Source: an uncultured Haliea sp.
GTDB taxonomy: Bacteria; Pseudomonadota; Gammaproteobacteria; Pseudomonadales; Halieaceae
Direction of reading: 5' to 3'
Length of the DNA: 64,000 bases
NCBI GenBank assembly: GCA_913061145.1
Contig: CAJXUQ010000017.1
Coordinates: 1 to 64,000 of the forward strand
Positions 28,404 through 37,806 of the stretch are shown piece after piece. Under the pieces are notes generated by a model that was given only the letters and a program-made list of their open reading frames with translations, had not been told where the DNA came from and did not search any database. The translations under genes were made by a program, and so were the position numbers. The stretch's first letter is position 1, and the number at the start of each line of letters is the position of its first letter.

Positions 28404-28879
28404 CCGGCCTGGGCCTCGCGACGACGGAACAGCGGTAGCGGCTGGTCAACACTCGCCTGGTATTGCTCGGAGAACACCCGTGACTGCCGCAGGTACTCCT
28501 CAATGCGCGAGTCATCAGCGGGCTGGAAGGCATCGAAGCCGCAGCGGCGGAGGTAATGCACCTGGTCGGGCATAAAATGGCCGGTAGCGCGCAACTCTCC
28601 CCGATAGCCACGTTCCCGCAGGTCACGCGCGTAGGAAAATCCGCGGCCATCGGTCAATACCGGGAAGTCCACGGCAATGATATCCAGTGTGTCCAGCGCG
28701 TCGGCAAGCTCCGCGACAACGTCCCCGGGTTGCAGCTGCACGGTACGCAGTGTGCGCCCTGTGGCTGCCCGCCACTGCGGCAGGGTAGGGAAGTGGTGTT
28801 GCGCCACCTGATCTGACGCTGCATCCGCCGCCAGCCAATCGTCGCTGCAGATGGTGTCCTGTTTAATCAGCTTTGGCAT
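28400..28879 (-). CDS. DUF934 protein, sulfite reductase partner
   Basis: DUF934 proteins are found next to sulfite reductase haemoprotein genes in pseudomonads and relatives and are thought to help sulfite reduction; their activity is unproven. The 159-residue product has the family core VDFPVLTDGRGFSYARDLRER. The open frame extends upstream to 29137 inside the reductase gene, but ATG 28879, overlapping the reductase stop by 17 bases, fits the family. It converges with the phospholipase D gene with a 4-base overlap. Confidence 0.87.
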   Translation of the reverse strand: MPKLIKQDTICSDDWLAADAASDQVAQHHFPTLPQWRAATGRTLRTVQLQPGDVVAELADALDTLDIIAVDFPVLTDGRGFSYARDLRERGYRGELRATGHFMPDQVHYLRRCGFDAFQPADDSRIEEYLRQSRVFSEQYQASVDQPLPLFRRREAQAG

Positions 28880-30527
28880 AGACGCGCTCCTTGAATGGCT
28901 CAATCCCGACCCGGTTGTAGGTCTGCAGGAAGGTTTCATCGCCCTGCCGCAGGGAAACAAAGGTCGCGAGCAGGTTTTCCACAACGTCGGGGATGGCATC
29001 CTGGCTGAATGACGGGCCGAGAATCTTGCCAATTGCGGCATCCTTGGACTGGCTGCCGCCCAGGCTGACCTGATAGAACTCGGCGCCTTTCTTGTCGACG
29101 CCGAGGATGCCGATGTGCCCGATGTGGTGATGGCCACAGGCGTTCATGCAGCCGCTGATGTTGAGTTCCAGCGGGCCCAGGTCGTAGAGGTAGTCGAGAT
29201 CTTCGAACCGCGCCTGGATCGCTTCCGCCACAGGGATGGATTTGGCGTTGGCCAGGGAGCAGTAGTCGCCCCCGGGACAGCAGATGAGATCCGTCAGGTA
29301 GCCGATATTGGCGGTTGCCAAACCGGCCTTCTGCAGGCGCTGCCAGAGACTGTAGAGGGCGGTTTCCTCAACGTCAGCCAGCACCATATTCTGTTGATGG
29401 GTGGTGCGCAGCTCGCCAAAGCTGTAACTGTCGGCAAGATCCGCCAGCAGGTCCAGCTGACGGTCCGTGATGTCCCCCGGGGCAATCCCCGTTGCCTTCA
29501 GGGAAATGGTCACGGCGCGATACCCGGGTACGCGGTGCGGGTGGGTGTTGCGGGTGAGCCAGTTGCCAAAAATGGGGTCGGCGGCGGCACGCGCGGCCAG
29601 TGCTTCCCCGGCGTCTTTGCCGTCGATGTCCGCATAGGGTGGGCTGGTGAAGAATGACTTTGCGCGCGCCACCTCGTCCTCTGTCAGCGTGCTGGGGCCA
29701 TCCCTGAGTTGCGCCCACTCGGCCTCAACGGCGTCGCGGAAAGCCTCAACGCCCATGGCCTTCACCAGTATCTTGATGCGGGCCTTGTATTTGTTGTCGC
29801 GCCGACCGTGCTGGTTGTAGACCCGCAGGATGGCCTCCAGGTAGGTGAGCAGGTGGCGTTTTTCCAGCCATTCGCAGACCACCGAGCCGATCACCGGGGT
29901 GCGCCCAAGGCCGCCGCCCACGAGCACCTTGAAGCCCAGCTCGCCCGCTGCGTTGGGCAGCAGCTCGACGCCGATATCGTGGGCGTGGATCGCGGCGCGA
30001 TCCTGTTCGCTGGCACACACCGCGATCTTGAATTTGCGCGGCAGGAAGGCGAATTCAGGGTGCAGGGTTGACCATTGGCGAATGATCTCGCACCAGGGGC
30101 GGGGATCCTCCCGTTCATCCGCTGCGACGCCGGCGAACTGATCTGTGGTGGTGTTTCGAATGCAGTTACCGCTGGTCTGTATCGCGTGCATCTGCACACT
30201 GGCCAGCTCCGCCAGAATGTCGGGCACCTCCTCGAGGACCGGCCAGTTGAGCTGGATATTCTGGCGCGTACTGACGTGGGCGTAGCCCTTGTCGTAGTGG
30301 CGCGTAATGTGTGCCAGCTTGCGTACCTGGGCGCTGCTCAGCAGCCCGTAGGGCACGGCGATGCGCAGCATGGGTGCCAGGCGCTGCACGTAGAGACCGT
30401 TCTGCAGGCGCAGCGGCAGAAACTCCGCATCGCTCAATTCACCCGCCAGATAGCGCCGGGTCTGGTCCCTGAACTGCGCCACGCGCTCGTCGACAATGCG
30501 TTGATCGTACTGGTCGTAAATATACAT
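28863..30527 (-). CDS. cysI: Sulfite (nitrite) reductase haemoprotein, siroheme-Fe4S4
   Basis: The enzyme reduces sulfite to sulfide for cysteine synthesis. The four cysteines that hold the coupled 4Fe-4S/siroheme centre are Cys417 and Cys423 (CPGGDYC) and Cys460 and Cys464 (CMNAC). Two ferredoxin-like half domains precede them. Length is 554 residues. The linked DUF934 gene favours assimilatory sulfite reduction over nitrite reduction. No cysJ flavoprotein is adjacent, so the electron donor is unclear. Just upstream, an AT-rich segment (30590-30622) offers a CATAAT -10 element on the minus strand. Confidence 0.9.
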   Translation of the reverse strand: MYIYDQYDQRIVDERVAQFRDQTRRYLAGELSDAEFLPLRLQNGLYVQRLAPMLRIAVPYGLLSSAQVRKLAHITRHYDKGYAHVSTRQNIQLNWPVLEEVPDILAELASVQMHAIQTSGNCIRNTTTDQFAGVAADEREDPRPWCEIIRQWSTLHPEFAFLPRKFKIAVCASEQDRAAIHAHDIGVELLPNAAGELGFKVLVGGGLGRTPVIGSVVCEWLEKRHLLTYLEAILRVYNQHGRRDNKYKARIKILVKAMGVEAFRDAVEAEWAQLRDGPSTLTEDEVARAKSFFTSPPYADIDGKDAGEALAARAAADPIFGNWLTRNTHPHRVPGYRAVTISLKATGIAPGDITDRQLDLLADLADSYSFGELRTTHQQNMVLADVEETALYSLWQRLQKAGLATANIGYLTDLICCPGGDYCSLANAKSIPVAEAIQARFEDLDYLYDLGPLELNISGCMNACGHHHIGHIGILGVDKKGAEFYQVSLGGSQSKDAAIGKILGPSFSQDAIPDVVENLLATFVSLRQGDETFLQTYNRVGIEPFKERVYAKAD

Positions 30528-30633
30528 CGATGGGCCCTGTCACCTGCCGCCAGATTTGCGAGGCGCTACCTTACCAGAAAGCGCTGCGCCGAATTATGCT
30601 GATTTTTTATAAGTTTAGAACGTGAATCGCGGC

Positions 30634-30652
30634 CCGCGGGGCACGCCCGCGG
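30634..30652. repeat. GC-rich hairpin in a divergent intergenic region
   Basis: CCGCGGG, five bases, CCCGCGG forms a perfect 7-base-pair stem; a wider inverted repeat GGCCCGC (30631-30637) and GCGGGCC (30664-30670) encloses it. It lies between two divergent genes and has no T-run, so it is not an ordinary terminator. It may be an operator or a dispersed palindrome. Confidence 0.5.
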
Positions 30653-30678
30653 CGGCACCGGCGGCGGGCCTGAATCCG

Positions 30679-30706
30679 TTGGAAAGGCGGGGTTTCCTGC
30701 TATAAT
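30679..30706 (+). promoter_or_regulatory. Promoter for the 37-residue membrane protein gene
   Basis: TTGGAA (30679-30684, 4/6) and a perfect TATAAT (30701-30706) are 16 bases apart. A transcript would start about 50 bases before ATG 30763, which has its own AGGAG. This is among the best sigma-70-like promoters in the window. Confidence 0.55.
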
Positions 30707-30762
30707 CGCGGTCGCCAGACCCCGGCCTGGCCGGTAACCATGACTTCTCAGGAGCGCTACCT

Positions 30763-30876
30763 ATGTCCGGATCCACGAACCAGAATGACGGGGTGGCAGA
30801 CGCCATCGCCGCCACGGCCATCATCAGCATCGTGGTGTTTGCACTGTACCTGTGGCTTGCCGCCATGCCGGGTTAG
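30763..30876 (+). CDS. Small membrane protein, 37 residues
   Basis: I do not recognise the family. The frame encodes a polar N-terminus of about 12 residues followed by one hydrophobic helix (about 15-34, AIISIVVFALYLWLAA) and a three-residue tail. Evidence that it is real: a clear promoter with TATAAT at 30701, an AGGAG ribosome binding site 8 bases before the ATG, and a stop codon that overlaps the stop of the convergent DUF2970 gene. It could regulate a membrane enzyme like other bacterial single-helix microproteins, but nothing in the sequence identifies a partner. Confidence 0.6.
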   Translation: MSGSTNQNDGVADAIAATAIISIVVFALYLWLAAMPG

Positions 30877-31121
30877 CCGGCACTGCTGATTACGATCTGC
30901 ACCACAGCTACCACGGCAATAATAAACAGAATCGTGAATATCAGGCCGGCGGCGATAAACACGCCGATCCGGCCCTGACTGAAATCCCTCTCCCTGTTGC
31001 GACTACTCTGTACCCCCAGTCCAGCGGCAAACACGCTGCTGATCACCTGCCAGGGACGCAGGGGGGGCTTGTCTTGGGTTTCGCCCGGGGTTGCTTGCCG
31101 TGTCTCAGCCGGCTCAGACAT
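30873..31121 (-). CDS. DUF2970 membrane protein
   Basis: DUF2970 proteins are small and uncharacterised. The 82-residue product has the family motif RPWQVISSVFAAGLGVQSSRN followed by NRERDF and a C-terminal membrane helix (about 54-78). ATG 31121 has AAGGAG nine bases upstream and is preferred over the longer frame to 31208. It follows metH by 46 bases on the same strand, and its stop codon overlaps that of the opposing small gene. Confidence 0.82.
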   Translation of the reverse strand: MSEPAETRQATPGETQDKPPLRPWQVISSVFAAGLGVQSSRNRERDFSQGRIGVFIAAGLIFTILFIIAVVAVVQIVISSAG

Positions 31122-31167
31122 GGTTGTCGACTCCTTACTCAGGGTTGATGTGATTTTGTGCACAGGG

Positions 31168-34100
31168 TCAGTAATCCAGCACCGGTGCCAGCCACCGTTC
31201 CACCTCATCCACGCTCATTCCCTTGCGGCGCGCCACACTGTTGACCTGGTCGCGACCGATCTTGCCAACCGCGAAATAGCGCGCCTCGGGGTGTGCAAAA
31301 TAGAAACCGCTGACCGCGGACGCCGGTGACATTGCGTAGTTGTCTGACAAGGTTACACCACAGGTTGCCGGAGCTTGCAGCAATTCGAACAGGGTCGCTT
31401 TCTCAGTGTGGTCCGGGCACGCGGGGTAGCCGGGGGCAGGCCGGATTCCACGGTAGCGCTCACGCACCAGATCCTCGTTGCTCAGAGCTTCCTCGGGCGC
31501 ATAGCCCCACAGTTCGGTGCGCACCCAGCGGTGCAGGTATTCGGCAAAGGACTCAGCCAGCCGATCAGCGAGTGATTTCAGCAGGATGCTGTTGTAATCG
31601 TCGTGCTCCGCCAGGTATTGCTCCGACAGCGCATCGACGCCGTGCCCGGTCGTGACGCAAAAGGCCCCGACATAGTCCGCTGCTGCACCCGGGGGTGCGA
31701 CGTAATCGGCCAGGCACAGGTTTGGCTCCCCATTGGGCTTGTCCATTTGCTGGCGCAGGTGGTGCAGGGTGGCAAGAACCTCGCTGCGGCTCTCATCGGT
31801 AAACAGGTCGATATCATCGCTACCGTTGCGATTGGCGGGCCAGAATCCGAGGGTCGCGCTGGCGGTGATCAGTTTCTCGCTGATGAGCTTGTCCAGCATC
31901 GCCTGGGCGTCGGCAAACAGTGCGCGGGCCTGCTCGCCGACAACCTCGTCCTCGAGAATGCGGGGGTACTTGCCCGCCAGCTCCCAGGAAATGAAGAACG
32001 GTGTCCAGTCGATGGTCTCGACCAGTTTCTCCAGCGGGAAGTCCTCCAGTATCCGCGTGCCCAGAAAGCTGGGGCGGGGCGGAGTGTAGTTGTCCCAGTC
32101 CAGCGCCGGTGCACGGGCAACGGCTTCTTCGTATGCGAGTTGGCGGGTGCGTGGCTGGCGGTTGGCGACCCGCTCACGCACCTGGGCGTACTCATCGCGC
32201 CGCTCGGCAATGAATTGCGCTTTACCGCGCCCCAGCAGGGCCGTGGCAACGGAGACGCTGCGGGAGGCGTCAGGTACATAGACCACGGCGTCATTGCTGT
32301 AGCGTGGCTCGATCTTCACCGCGGTGTGCGCTTTCGATGTGGTCGCGCCGCCAATCATCAACGGCACGTGAAAGTCCTGCCGCTGCATCTCGCTGGCCAC
32401 GTGTACCATCTCATCCAGCGACGGTGTGATCAGGCCTGACAGGCCGATGATATCCACCTGCTCTTCACGGGCGACCTGGAGAATCTTTTCGCAGTGCACC
32501 ATGACGCCAAGGTCGATCACCTCAAAGTTATTGCACTGGAGCACCACACCGACGATGTTCTTGCCGATGTCATGCACATCCCCTTTGACCGTAGCCATGA
32601 GAATCTTGCCGTTGGTCTGCGTGGCCTCGGTTTTTTCCGCCTCGATGTAGGGTTGCAGGTAGGCCACTGCCTGTTTCATGACGCGGGCGCTCTTGACCAC
32701 CTGTGGCAGAAACATCTTGCCGTCGCCGAAGAGGTCTCCGACTACGTTCATACCGTCCATCAAGGGGCCTTCAATCACCTCGATCGGCCGCTCGAAGGCG
32801 TGCCGGGCTTCCTCGGCGTCCTCTACGATCCAGGTGTTGATACCTTTGACCAATGCGTGCTCGATACGTTTCGCTACCGGGGCATCCCGCCAGCTGAGGT
32901 CTTCGACCCGCGCACTGCCACTGCCGCTGTCACGGTAGATCTCGGCGAGTTCCAGCAGCCGCTCTGTGGCGTTTTCGTTGCGATTGAGGATGACGTCCTC
33001 AACGGCGTCGCGGAGCTCGGCGGGCAGCTCGTCGTACACGGCAAGCTGCCCCGCATTGACAATACCCATGTTCATCCCGGCACGTATGGCGTGGTAGAGG
33101 AACACCGAGTGAATGGCTTCGCGGACCACATTGTTGCCGCGGAATGAGAAGGACACGTTTGACACACCCCCGGAGATCAACGCTCCGGGCAGGTGCTCGT
33201 GGATATAGCGCGTGGCTTCGATGAACTCCACGGCATAGTTGTTGTGCTCTTCGATACCCGTGGCGACGGCAAAGATATTCGGATCGAAAATGATATCGTT
33301 GGGATTGAATCCGACCCGGTCGACCAGCAGGTCCCAGGAGCGCTGGCAAATCGCCTTGCGGCGCTCAAGGCTGTCAGCCTGGCCGTCCTCGTCAAAGGCC
33401 ATGACCACCACGGCCGCACCGTAACGTTTGCAGAGCGTAGCCTGTTCAATGAACTCCGCCTCGCCAGCCTTCAGGCTGATGGAGTTGACGACCGGTTTGC
33501 CCTGAATGCATTTGAGCCCGGCTTCGATGACCGACCATTTGGAGGAGTCGACCATGATCGGCACGCGGGAGATGTCCGGCTCTGAGGCGACCAGGTCCAG
33601 AAAGGTCACCATGGCCTGCTCGGCATCGAGCATGCCCTCGTCCATGTTGATGTCGATAATCTGCGCGCCGTCTTCCACCTGGGTACGCGCCACGGCCAGC
33701 GCCGCTTCGTAGTCCCCGGATAAAATGAGGCGCTTGAACGCGGCGGAGCCGGTAACGTTGCAGCGTTCACCCACGTTGACGAAGAGGCTGTTGGCGTCGA
33801 TATTGAAGGGCTCCAGGCCCGACAGCCGACAGGCAGGGGGACGCTGGGGTAGCGGGCGCGGCGGCACGTCCTGCACCGCCCGTGCAATAGCTTCGATGTG
33901 GTGGGGCGTGGTGCCGCAACAGCCCCCCGCCAGGTTGAGAAAGCCGCGCTGGGCGAAGCCGCGAAAATCCGCGTACATATCCTCCGGCGATTCATCGTAT
34001 TCGCCAAAGGCATTGGGCAGCCCGGCGTTCAGGTGGGCACTGAAGTAGCATTCGGCGACCGAGGACAGCTCCTCAAGAAACGGCCGGATTTCCTTAAAGC

Positions 34101-34857
34101 GGCGCCCACAGTTGCTGCCCACGATGAGTGGGCGGGCGTGGGCGATGGCGTTCCAGAACGCCTCCGGGCTTTGCCCGGACAGCACACGGCCACTGGTATC
34201 CGGAAATGTCACGGAGATCATCAGGGGCAGGCTCTGGCCCCGTTCGGCAAACACACCCTGGACGGCGAAGATGGCGGCCTTGGCATTCAGTGTGTCGAAA
34301 ATCGTCTCGATCATTATCAGGTCGACACCACCCTCAATGAGGGCACGGGCGGCCTCGCTGTAGTCAGCTACCAGGTCATCAAAGCGAATGTTGCGCGCGC
34401 CCGGGTTGTTCACATCCGGGGATATGGAGGCAGTGCGGGGGGTCGGCCCCAGTATGCCGGCAACAAAACGTGGCCGTGAGGGGTCGCGGGCGGTCATTTC
34501 GTCCGCAACCTGCCGCGCGATTCGTGCTCCGGCAAGATTTAACTCTGCCGCCAGTTCCGAGAGGTCGTAGTCTCCCTGCGCCACGCGGGTGCTGTTGAAG
34601 GTGTTGGTACCAATGATATCGGCGCCCGCCTCGAGGTAGCGCTTCTGAATGCGCGCGATGATGGCTGGCTGCGTGAGACACAGCAGATCGTTATTGCCTT
34701 TCAGGTCACCCGGGTGATCGGCAAAGCGGTCGCCGCGGTAGTCCGCTTCCTCCAGACCCTCCGCCTGCAGCATGGTCCCCATGGCGCCATCCAGGATCAG
34801 GATGCGCTCGCGCAGGGCCGCAGCAAGTGGGTGGTCTGAGTGGATATCCGGAGCCAT
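31168..34857 (-). CDS. metH: Cobalamin-dependent methionine synthase
   Basis: MetH transfers a methyl group from methyltetrahydrofolate to homocysteine through cobalamin. Four modules occur in the usual order: homocysteine domain with zinc ligands in GSNCG and GGCCGTTP (about 1-325), pterin domain (about 355-615), cobalamin domain with DVHDIGKN, whose His762 is the lower axial ligand (about 650-890), and the SAM-dependent reactivation domain ending in [21 protein letters not shown] 34857 with AGGTA upstream gives 1229 residues, matching E. coli. No cobalamin or SAM riboswitch is visible in the 166-base upstream gap. Confidence 0.97.
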   Translation of the reverse strand: MAPDIHSDHPLAAALRERILILDGAMGTMLQAEGLEEADYRGDRFADHPGDLKGNNDLLCLTQPAIIARIQKRYLEAGADIIGTNTFNSTRVAQGDYDLSELAAELNLAGARIARQVADEMTARDPSRPRFVAGILGPTPRTASISPDVNNPGARNIRFDDLVADYSEAARALIEGGVDLIMIETIFDTLNAKAAIFAVQGVFAERGQSLPLMISVTFPDTSGRVLSGQSPEAFWNAIAHARPLIVGSNCGRRFKEIRPFLEELSSVAECYFSAHLNAGLPNAFGEYDESPEDMYADFRGFAQRGFLNLAGGCCGTTPHHIEAIARAVQDVPPRPLPQRPPACRLSGLEPFNIDANSLFVNVGERCNVTGSAAFKRLILSGDYEAALAVARTQVEDGAQIIDINMDEGMLDAEQAMVTFLDLVASEPDISRVPIMVDSSKWSVIEAGLKCIQGKPVVNSISLKAGEAEFIEQATLCKRYGAAVVVMAFDEDGQADSLERRKAICQRSWDLLVDRVGFNPNDIIFDPNIFAVATGIEEHNNYAVEFIEATRYIHEHLPGALISGGVSNVSFSFRGNNVVREAIHSVFLYHAIRAGMNMGIVNAGQLAVYDELPAELRDAVEDVILNRNENATERLLELAEIYRDSGSGSARVEDLSWRDAPVAKRIEHALVKGINTWIVEDAEEARHAFERPIEVIEGPLMDGMNVVGDLFGDGKMFLPQVVKSARVMKQAVAYLQPYIEAEKTEATQTNGKILMATVKGDVHDIGKNIVGVVLQCNNFEVIDLGVMVHCEKILQVAREEQVDIIGLSGLITPSLDEMVHVASEMQRQDFHVPLMIGGATTSKAHTAVKIEPRYSNDAVVYVPDASRSVSVATALLGRGKAQFIAERRDEYAQVRERVANRQPRTRQLAYEEAVARAPALDWDNYTPPRPSFLGTRILEDFPLEKLVETIDWTPFFISWELAGKYPRILEDEVVGEQARALFADAQAMLDKLISEKLITASATLGFWPANRNGSDDIDLFTDESRSEVLATLHHLRQQMDKPNGEPNLCLADYVAPPGAAADYVGAFCVTTGHGVDALSEQYLAEHDDYNSILLKSLADRLAESFAEYLHRWVRTELWGYAPEEALSNEDLVRERYRGIRPAPGYPACPDHTEKATLFELLQAPATCGVTLSDNYAMSPASAVSGFYFAHPEARYFAVGKIGRDQVNSVARRKGMSVDEVERWLAPVLDY

Positions 34858-34984
34858 GTCTGTACCTGTTTGTCGAGACACCGGTGCAGCAGCGACCGGC
34901 CTGTAAAAAGCCCGCAATCTTAACAGATATTGCTGCTCGCGTGGGCTGTGGGATTTCCGCTCGCACTGTCCCCGGGATCTTTGC

Positions 34985-35013
34985 TAGAATACTTGACCAA
35001 TTTACTCGGAATG
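34985..35013 (+). promoter_or_regulatory. IscR type 1-like site over the nfuA promoter
   Basis: The 25 bases 34989-35013 fit the IscR type 1 pattern ATASYYGACTRWWWYAGTCRR through most of its length, with single differences at the T and G of the two inner arms and a poor last four bases. The TAGAAT at 34985-34990 is a likely -10 element that overlaps the site's left edge. nfuA is a known IscR target class in Pseudomonas, so repression by Fe-S-loaded IscR is expected. Confidence 0.55.
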
Positions 35014-35023
35014 GAAGAGGGCC

Positions 35024-35599
35024 ATGGTTACCATCACGGAATCAGCGCAGGGATATCTGGCGGAGCTGCTCGCCAAGCAGGAAGACGCCCTGGGTGTGCG
35101 GGTATTCATCAATCAGCCCGGAACCCCCAAGGCGGAAACCTGCATCGCCTACTGCCGTGAGAGCGACATCGTCGAAGGTGATGAAAAGCGCGACTTCGGC
35201 GCCATTACCGCCTGGTTCGATGCCCGCAGCCTACCTTTCCTGGAAGACGCCCTGGTCGACTATGCCAAGGACCGCATGGGCGGCCAGCTCACGATCAAGG
35301 CGCCCAATGCCAAACTTCCGCGTGTGGATGAAAACAGCCCCCTGGAGGACAGGATCAATTACATCCTCTACAACGAGGTGAACCCGGCCCTTGCTGCCCA
35401 CGGTGGGGAAGTCAGCCTGGTTGAGTTGACACCGGACACCTACGCAATCCTCAAGTTCGGTGGCGGCTGCCAGGGCTGCGGCATGGTGGACCAGACCCTC
35501 AAGGGCGGCGTGGAAAAGACGCTTCTGGAGCAGCTTCCGGAGCTTCGCGGGGTACGCGACACTACCGACCACTCCGACCGCAGCAACGCCTACTACTGA
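35024..35599 (+). CDS. nfuA: Fe-S biogenesis protein NfuA
   Basis: NfuA carries 4Fe-4S clusters to target proteins and protects them under oxidative or iron stress. The 191-residue product has an N-terminal A-type carrier-like domain that lacks the usual scaffold cysteines and a C-terminal Nfu domain with the CxxC motif Cys149-Cys152 (GGGCQGCGM). GGAAGAGG precedes ATG 35024. The gene stands alone between divergent metH and convergent aro genes. Confidence 0.96.
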   Translation: MVTITESAQGYLAELLAKQEDALGVRVFINQPGTPKAETCIAYCRESDIVEGDEKRDFGAITAWFDARSLPFLEDALVDYAKDRMGGQLTIKAPNAKLPRVDENSPLEDRINYILYNEVNPALAAHGGEVSLVELTPDTYAILKFGGGCQGCGMVDQTLKGGVEKTLLEQLPELRGVRDTTDHSDRSNAYY

Positions 35600-35624
35600 T
35601 CAGCGCCGCCGCCCAGCCCCGCGT

Positions 35625-36704
35625 TCAGGCCTTTTCAAGGCGTCGAGGCAGGGCATCACGCAGGGCGGCGTGCAATTTACGCAGGCAGGCCTCGGTATCC
35701 TCCCAGCCGATGCAGCCGTCGGTAATAGACACGCCGTACTGCAGGTCCTCGAGCTTCTCAGGGATAGACTGGCTGCCCGGGTTGAGGTGACTTTCGATCA
35801 TCAGCCCGACAATCGAGCGATTGCCTTCCAGAATCTGGTTGCCGACGTTTTCCACCACGAGGGGCTGTAGTTCCGGCTGCTTGTTGGAATTGGCGTGGCT
35901 GCAATCCACCATGATATTCAGTGGCACGCCTGCCTTCTGCAGGGCCTCTTCGCAAAGTTTGATGTGCACCGAGTCGTAGTTGGGGCCGTTGCTGCCGCCG
36001 CGCAGAACGATATGGCCGTAGCGGTTGCCACGCGTCGTGATCACGGCCACCTCGCCGTCGCCATTGATACCGAGAAAGCGGTGCGGTTTGGCGACTGAAT
36101 TCAGCGCATTGCTGGCCACCGTCAGGCCGCCGTCCGTGCCGTTCTTGAAACCCACGGCGGAAGACAGGCCGCTGGCCATTTCCCGGTGCGTCTGTGACTC
36201 CGTGGTGCGTGCGCCAATTGCCGACCAGCTGATCAGATCCTGCAGGTACTGGGGTGATATAGGGTCCAGTGCCTCGGTGGCCGTGGGCAGGCCCAGTTCC
36301 AGAATATCCAGCAGCAGCTTGCGACCGAGGTGCAAACCCTCTTCGATCTTGAAAGAATCGTCCAGGTAGGGGTCGTTAACCAGCCCCTTCCAGCCCACCG
36401 TGGTGCGCGGCTTCTCGAAGTACACACGCATCACGATGTACAGCGTGTCCTGCAGTTCATCCGCGAGTGCCTTGAGGCGACCTGCGTAGTCCATGGCTGC
36501 CTCGACATCGTGGATAGAGCAGGGGCCCACAACAACGAACAGCCGGTGATCCTTGCGGTCGAGAATGTTCTCGATGACTTCACGGCTGCCGGCAACCTGC
36601 GCGCGTGCCGCGGGGCTCATTGGCAGTGCCTGTTTCAACTTGGCAGGCGTGATCAGCACGTCCTGCGACGCGACATTGACGTTGTAGACTTCCGTATGGC
36701 TCAT
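35625..36704 (-). CDS. 3-deoxy-7-phosphoheptulonate (DAHP) synthase, class I
   Basis: DAHP synthase joins phosphoenolpyruvate and erythrose 4-phosphate, the first step of the shikimate pathway. The 359-residue product has the FVVVGPCSIHD motif near residue 60, MRVYFEKPRTTVGWKG and the GGSNGPNYDS substrate motif, all typical of AroF/G/H enzymes. Which aromatic amino acid inhibits it cannot be read with confidence, so I give no symbol. The open frame extends to 36863, but ATG 36704 with CAGGT upstream fits the family N-terminus. No TyrR box was seen upstream. Confidence 0.94.
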   Translation of the reverse strand: MSHTEVYNVNVASQDVLITPAKLKQALPMSPAARAQVAGSREVIENILDRKDHRLFVVVGPCSIHDVEAAMDYAGRLKALADELQDTLYIVMRVYFEKPRTTVGWKGLVNDPYLDDSFKIEEGLHLGRKLLLDILELGLPTATEALDPISPQYLQDLISWSAIGARTTESQTHREMASGLSSAVGFKNGTDGGLTVASNALNSVAKPHRFLGINGDGEVAVITTRGNRYGHIVLRGGSNGPNYDSVHIKLCEEALQKAGVPLNIMVDCSHANSNKQPELQPLVVENVGNQILEGNRSIVGLMIESHLNPGSQSIPEKLEDLQYGVSITDGCIGWEDTEACLRKLHAALRDALPRRLEKA

Positions 36705-36813
36705 GACGTAGTTACCTGGTGACTGGCTTCTGGCGGACGCACGGACGCGGGCCGCTGAGGCGCAGCATTCTATAGCAGCGTCGCGGCTTTGAACAGAAAG
36801 TGCCCGGGCGCGG

Positions 36814-37683
36814 TCAGGATAGTGGGGCGATAACCTCGTCAGCATAGCGCTTGACGCCGTCAATCTTCAGCGCGAGATCTTCCGTCTCCCCGTGATAGAA
36901 CATCCAGGGCATGGTGAGGATGTGGGTGACACCGGCATCCTCAAGGCGCCGGTAGCCGTCGGCGTCCCAGGCGTCATTGGGCGTCGCCATAACCTCAAAG
37001 GGCTCATTCTCACGCCCGTATTCTTTGCGCCATTGATGAATACGCCCAATGCTCTCGATGATCTCGCTTGAGGGCTGCAGGTCGGTGACCCAGCCGTCTG
37101 CGAGGCGCGCGGCCCGGCGCATCGCCGGGTCGGATATACCGCCGATCCAGAAAGGGATACGCGCGCTGGGCGCGGGATTCATTTCCAGTCGGTCAAAATC
37201 GTAGTACTGGCCGTGGTATTCCACCATTTCACCCGTCCAGAGCAGACGCATGATTTCCAGCATCTCGTCGGTGCGCTTGCCGCGGGTTTTGAAATCCTGC
37301 TGCATGAGCGCGAACTCATCCGCGGACCAGCCGACACCGAAGGCCGGCGTTACCCGATTATCGGACACGATAGCTGCCGTGCTGATCGCCTTGGCCACCA
37401 GGAACGGGTTGCGCATCGGCAGCACGAAAATGTTGGTGGTAAAGCGCAGGCGTTTGGTGATGGTGGCCAGCGCACCGATCACCACCCAAGGGTCGGGCCA
37501 GTCGGTAAACGCGCCCCAGCGGCGACTTCCGTCCTCGGTGTAGGGGTAGGGCTGGCTGATCTGTTCCGGGTGAACCACGTGGTCCGAGAAGGACATGGCT
37601 TCCCAGCCATAGTCATCCGCCACAGGTGCGATGTGTGTCAGGTGGGAAACCGTGCTGAACGATGTGGAGAGGACAAACTTCAC
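36814..37683 (-). CDS. LLM-class flavin/F420-dependent oxidoreductase
   Basis: The protein is a luciferase-like monooxygenase-fold TIM barrel of the subfamily usually named 'F420-dependent LLM class oxidoreductase'. Motifs include FSDHVVHPEQ near 33, TNIFVLPMRNPFLVAKAIST and GVGWSADEFALMQQDF. It is 289 residues. The cofactor (F420 or FMN) and substrate are not determined by sequence. It is not clearly part of an operon: 109 bases separate it from the DAHP synthase gene, which lies upstream on the same strand. Confidence 0.83.
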   Translation of the reverse strand: MKFVLSTSFSTVSHLTHIAPVADDYGWEAMSFSDHVVHPEQISQPYPYTEDGSRRWGAFTDWPDPWVVIGALATITKRLRFTTNIFVLPMRNPFLVAKAISTAAIVSDNRVTPAFGVGWSADEFALMQQDFKTRGKRTDEMLEIMRLLWTGEMVEYHGQYYDFDRLEMNPAPSARIPFWIGGISDPAMRRAARLADGWVTDLQPSSEIIESIGRIHQWRKEYGRENEPFEVMATPNDAWDADGYRRLEDAGVTHILTMPWMFYHGETEDLALKIDGVKRYADEVIAPLS

Positions 37684-37806
37684 AGGGAGACTCCGTAGGG
37701 GATCTTATTGTCATGAGGCACTCTAGCAAGATGCGGGTGCCGACAGCAGCGGGGCTGGCTGCCGCCGCGCAACGACCCGACGGTCGTCCAAAAAATCATA
37801 CCCCGC

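Noticed and set aside
34858-34984. Cobalamin or SAM riboswitch upstream of metH
   Set aside because: The gap on the metH side is short and contains no B12-box or SAM core sequence.
37725-37800. Hairpin ACGACC/GGTCGT next to a run of A as a terminator for rlmG
   Set aside because: In the direction of rlmG transcription the T-run precedes the hairpin, so it cannot act as an intrinsic terminator for that gene.
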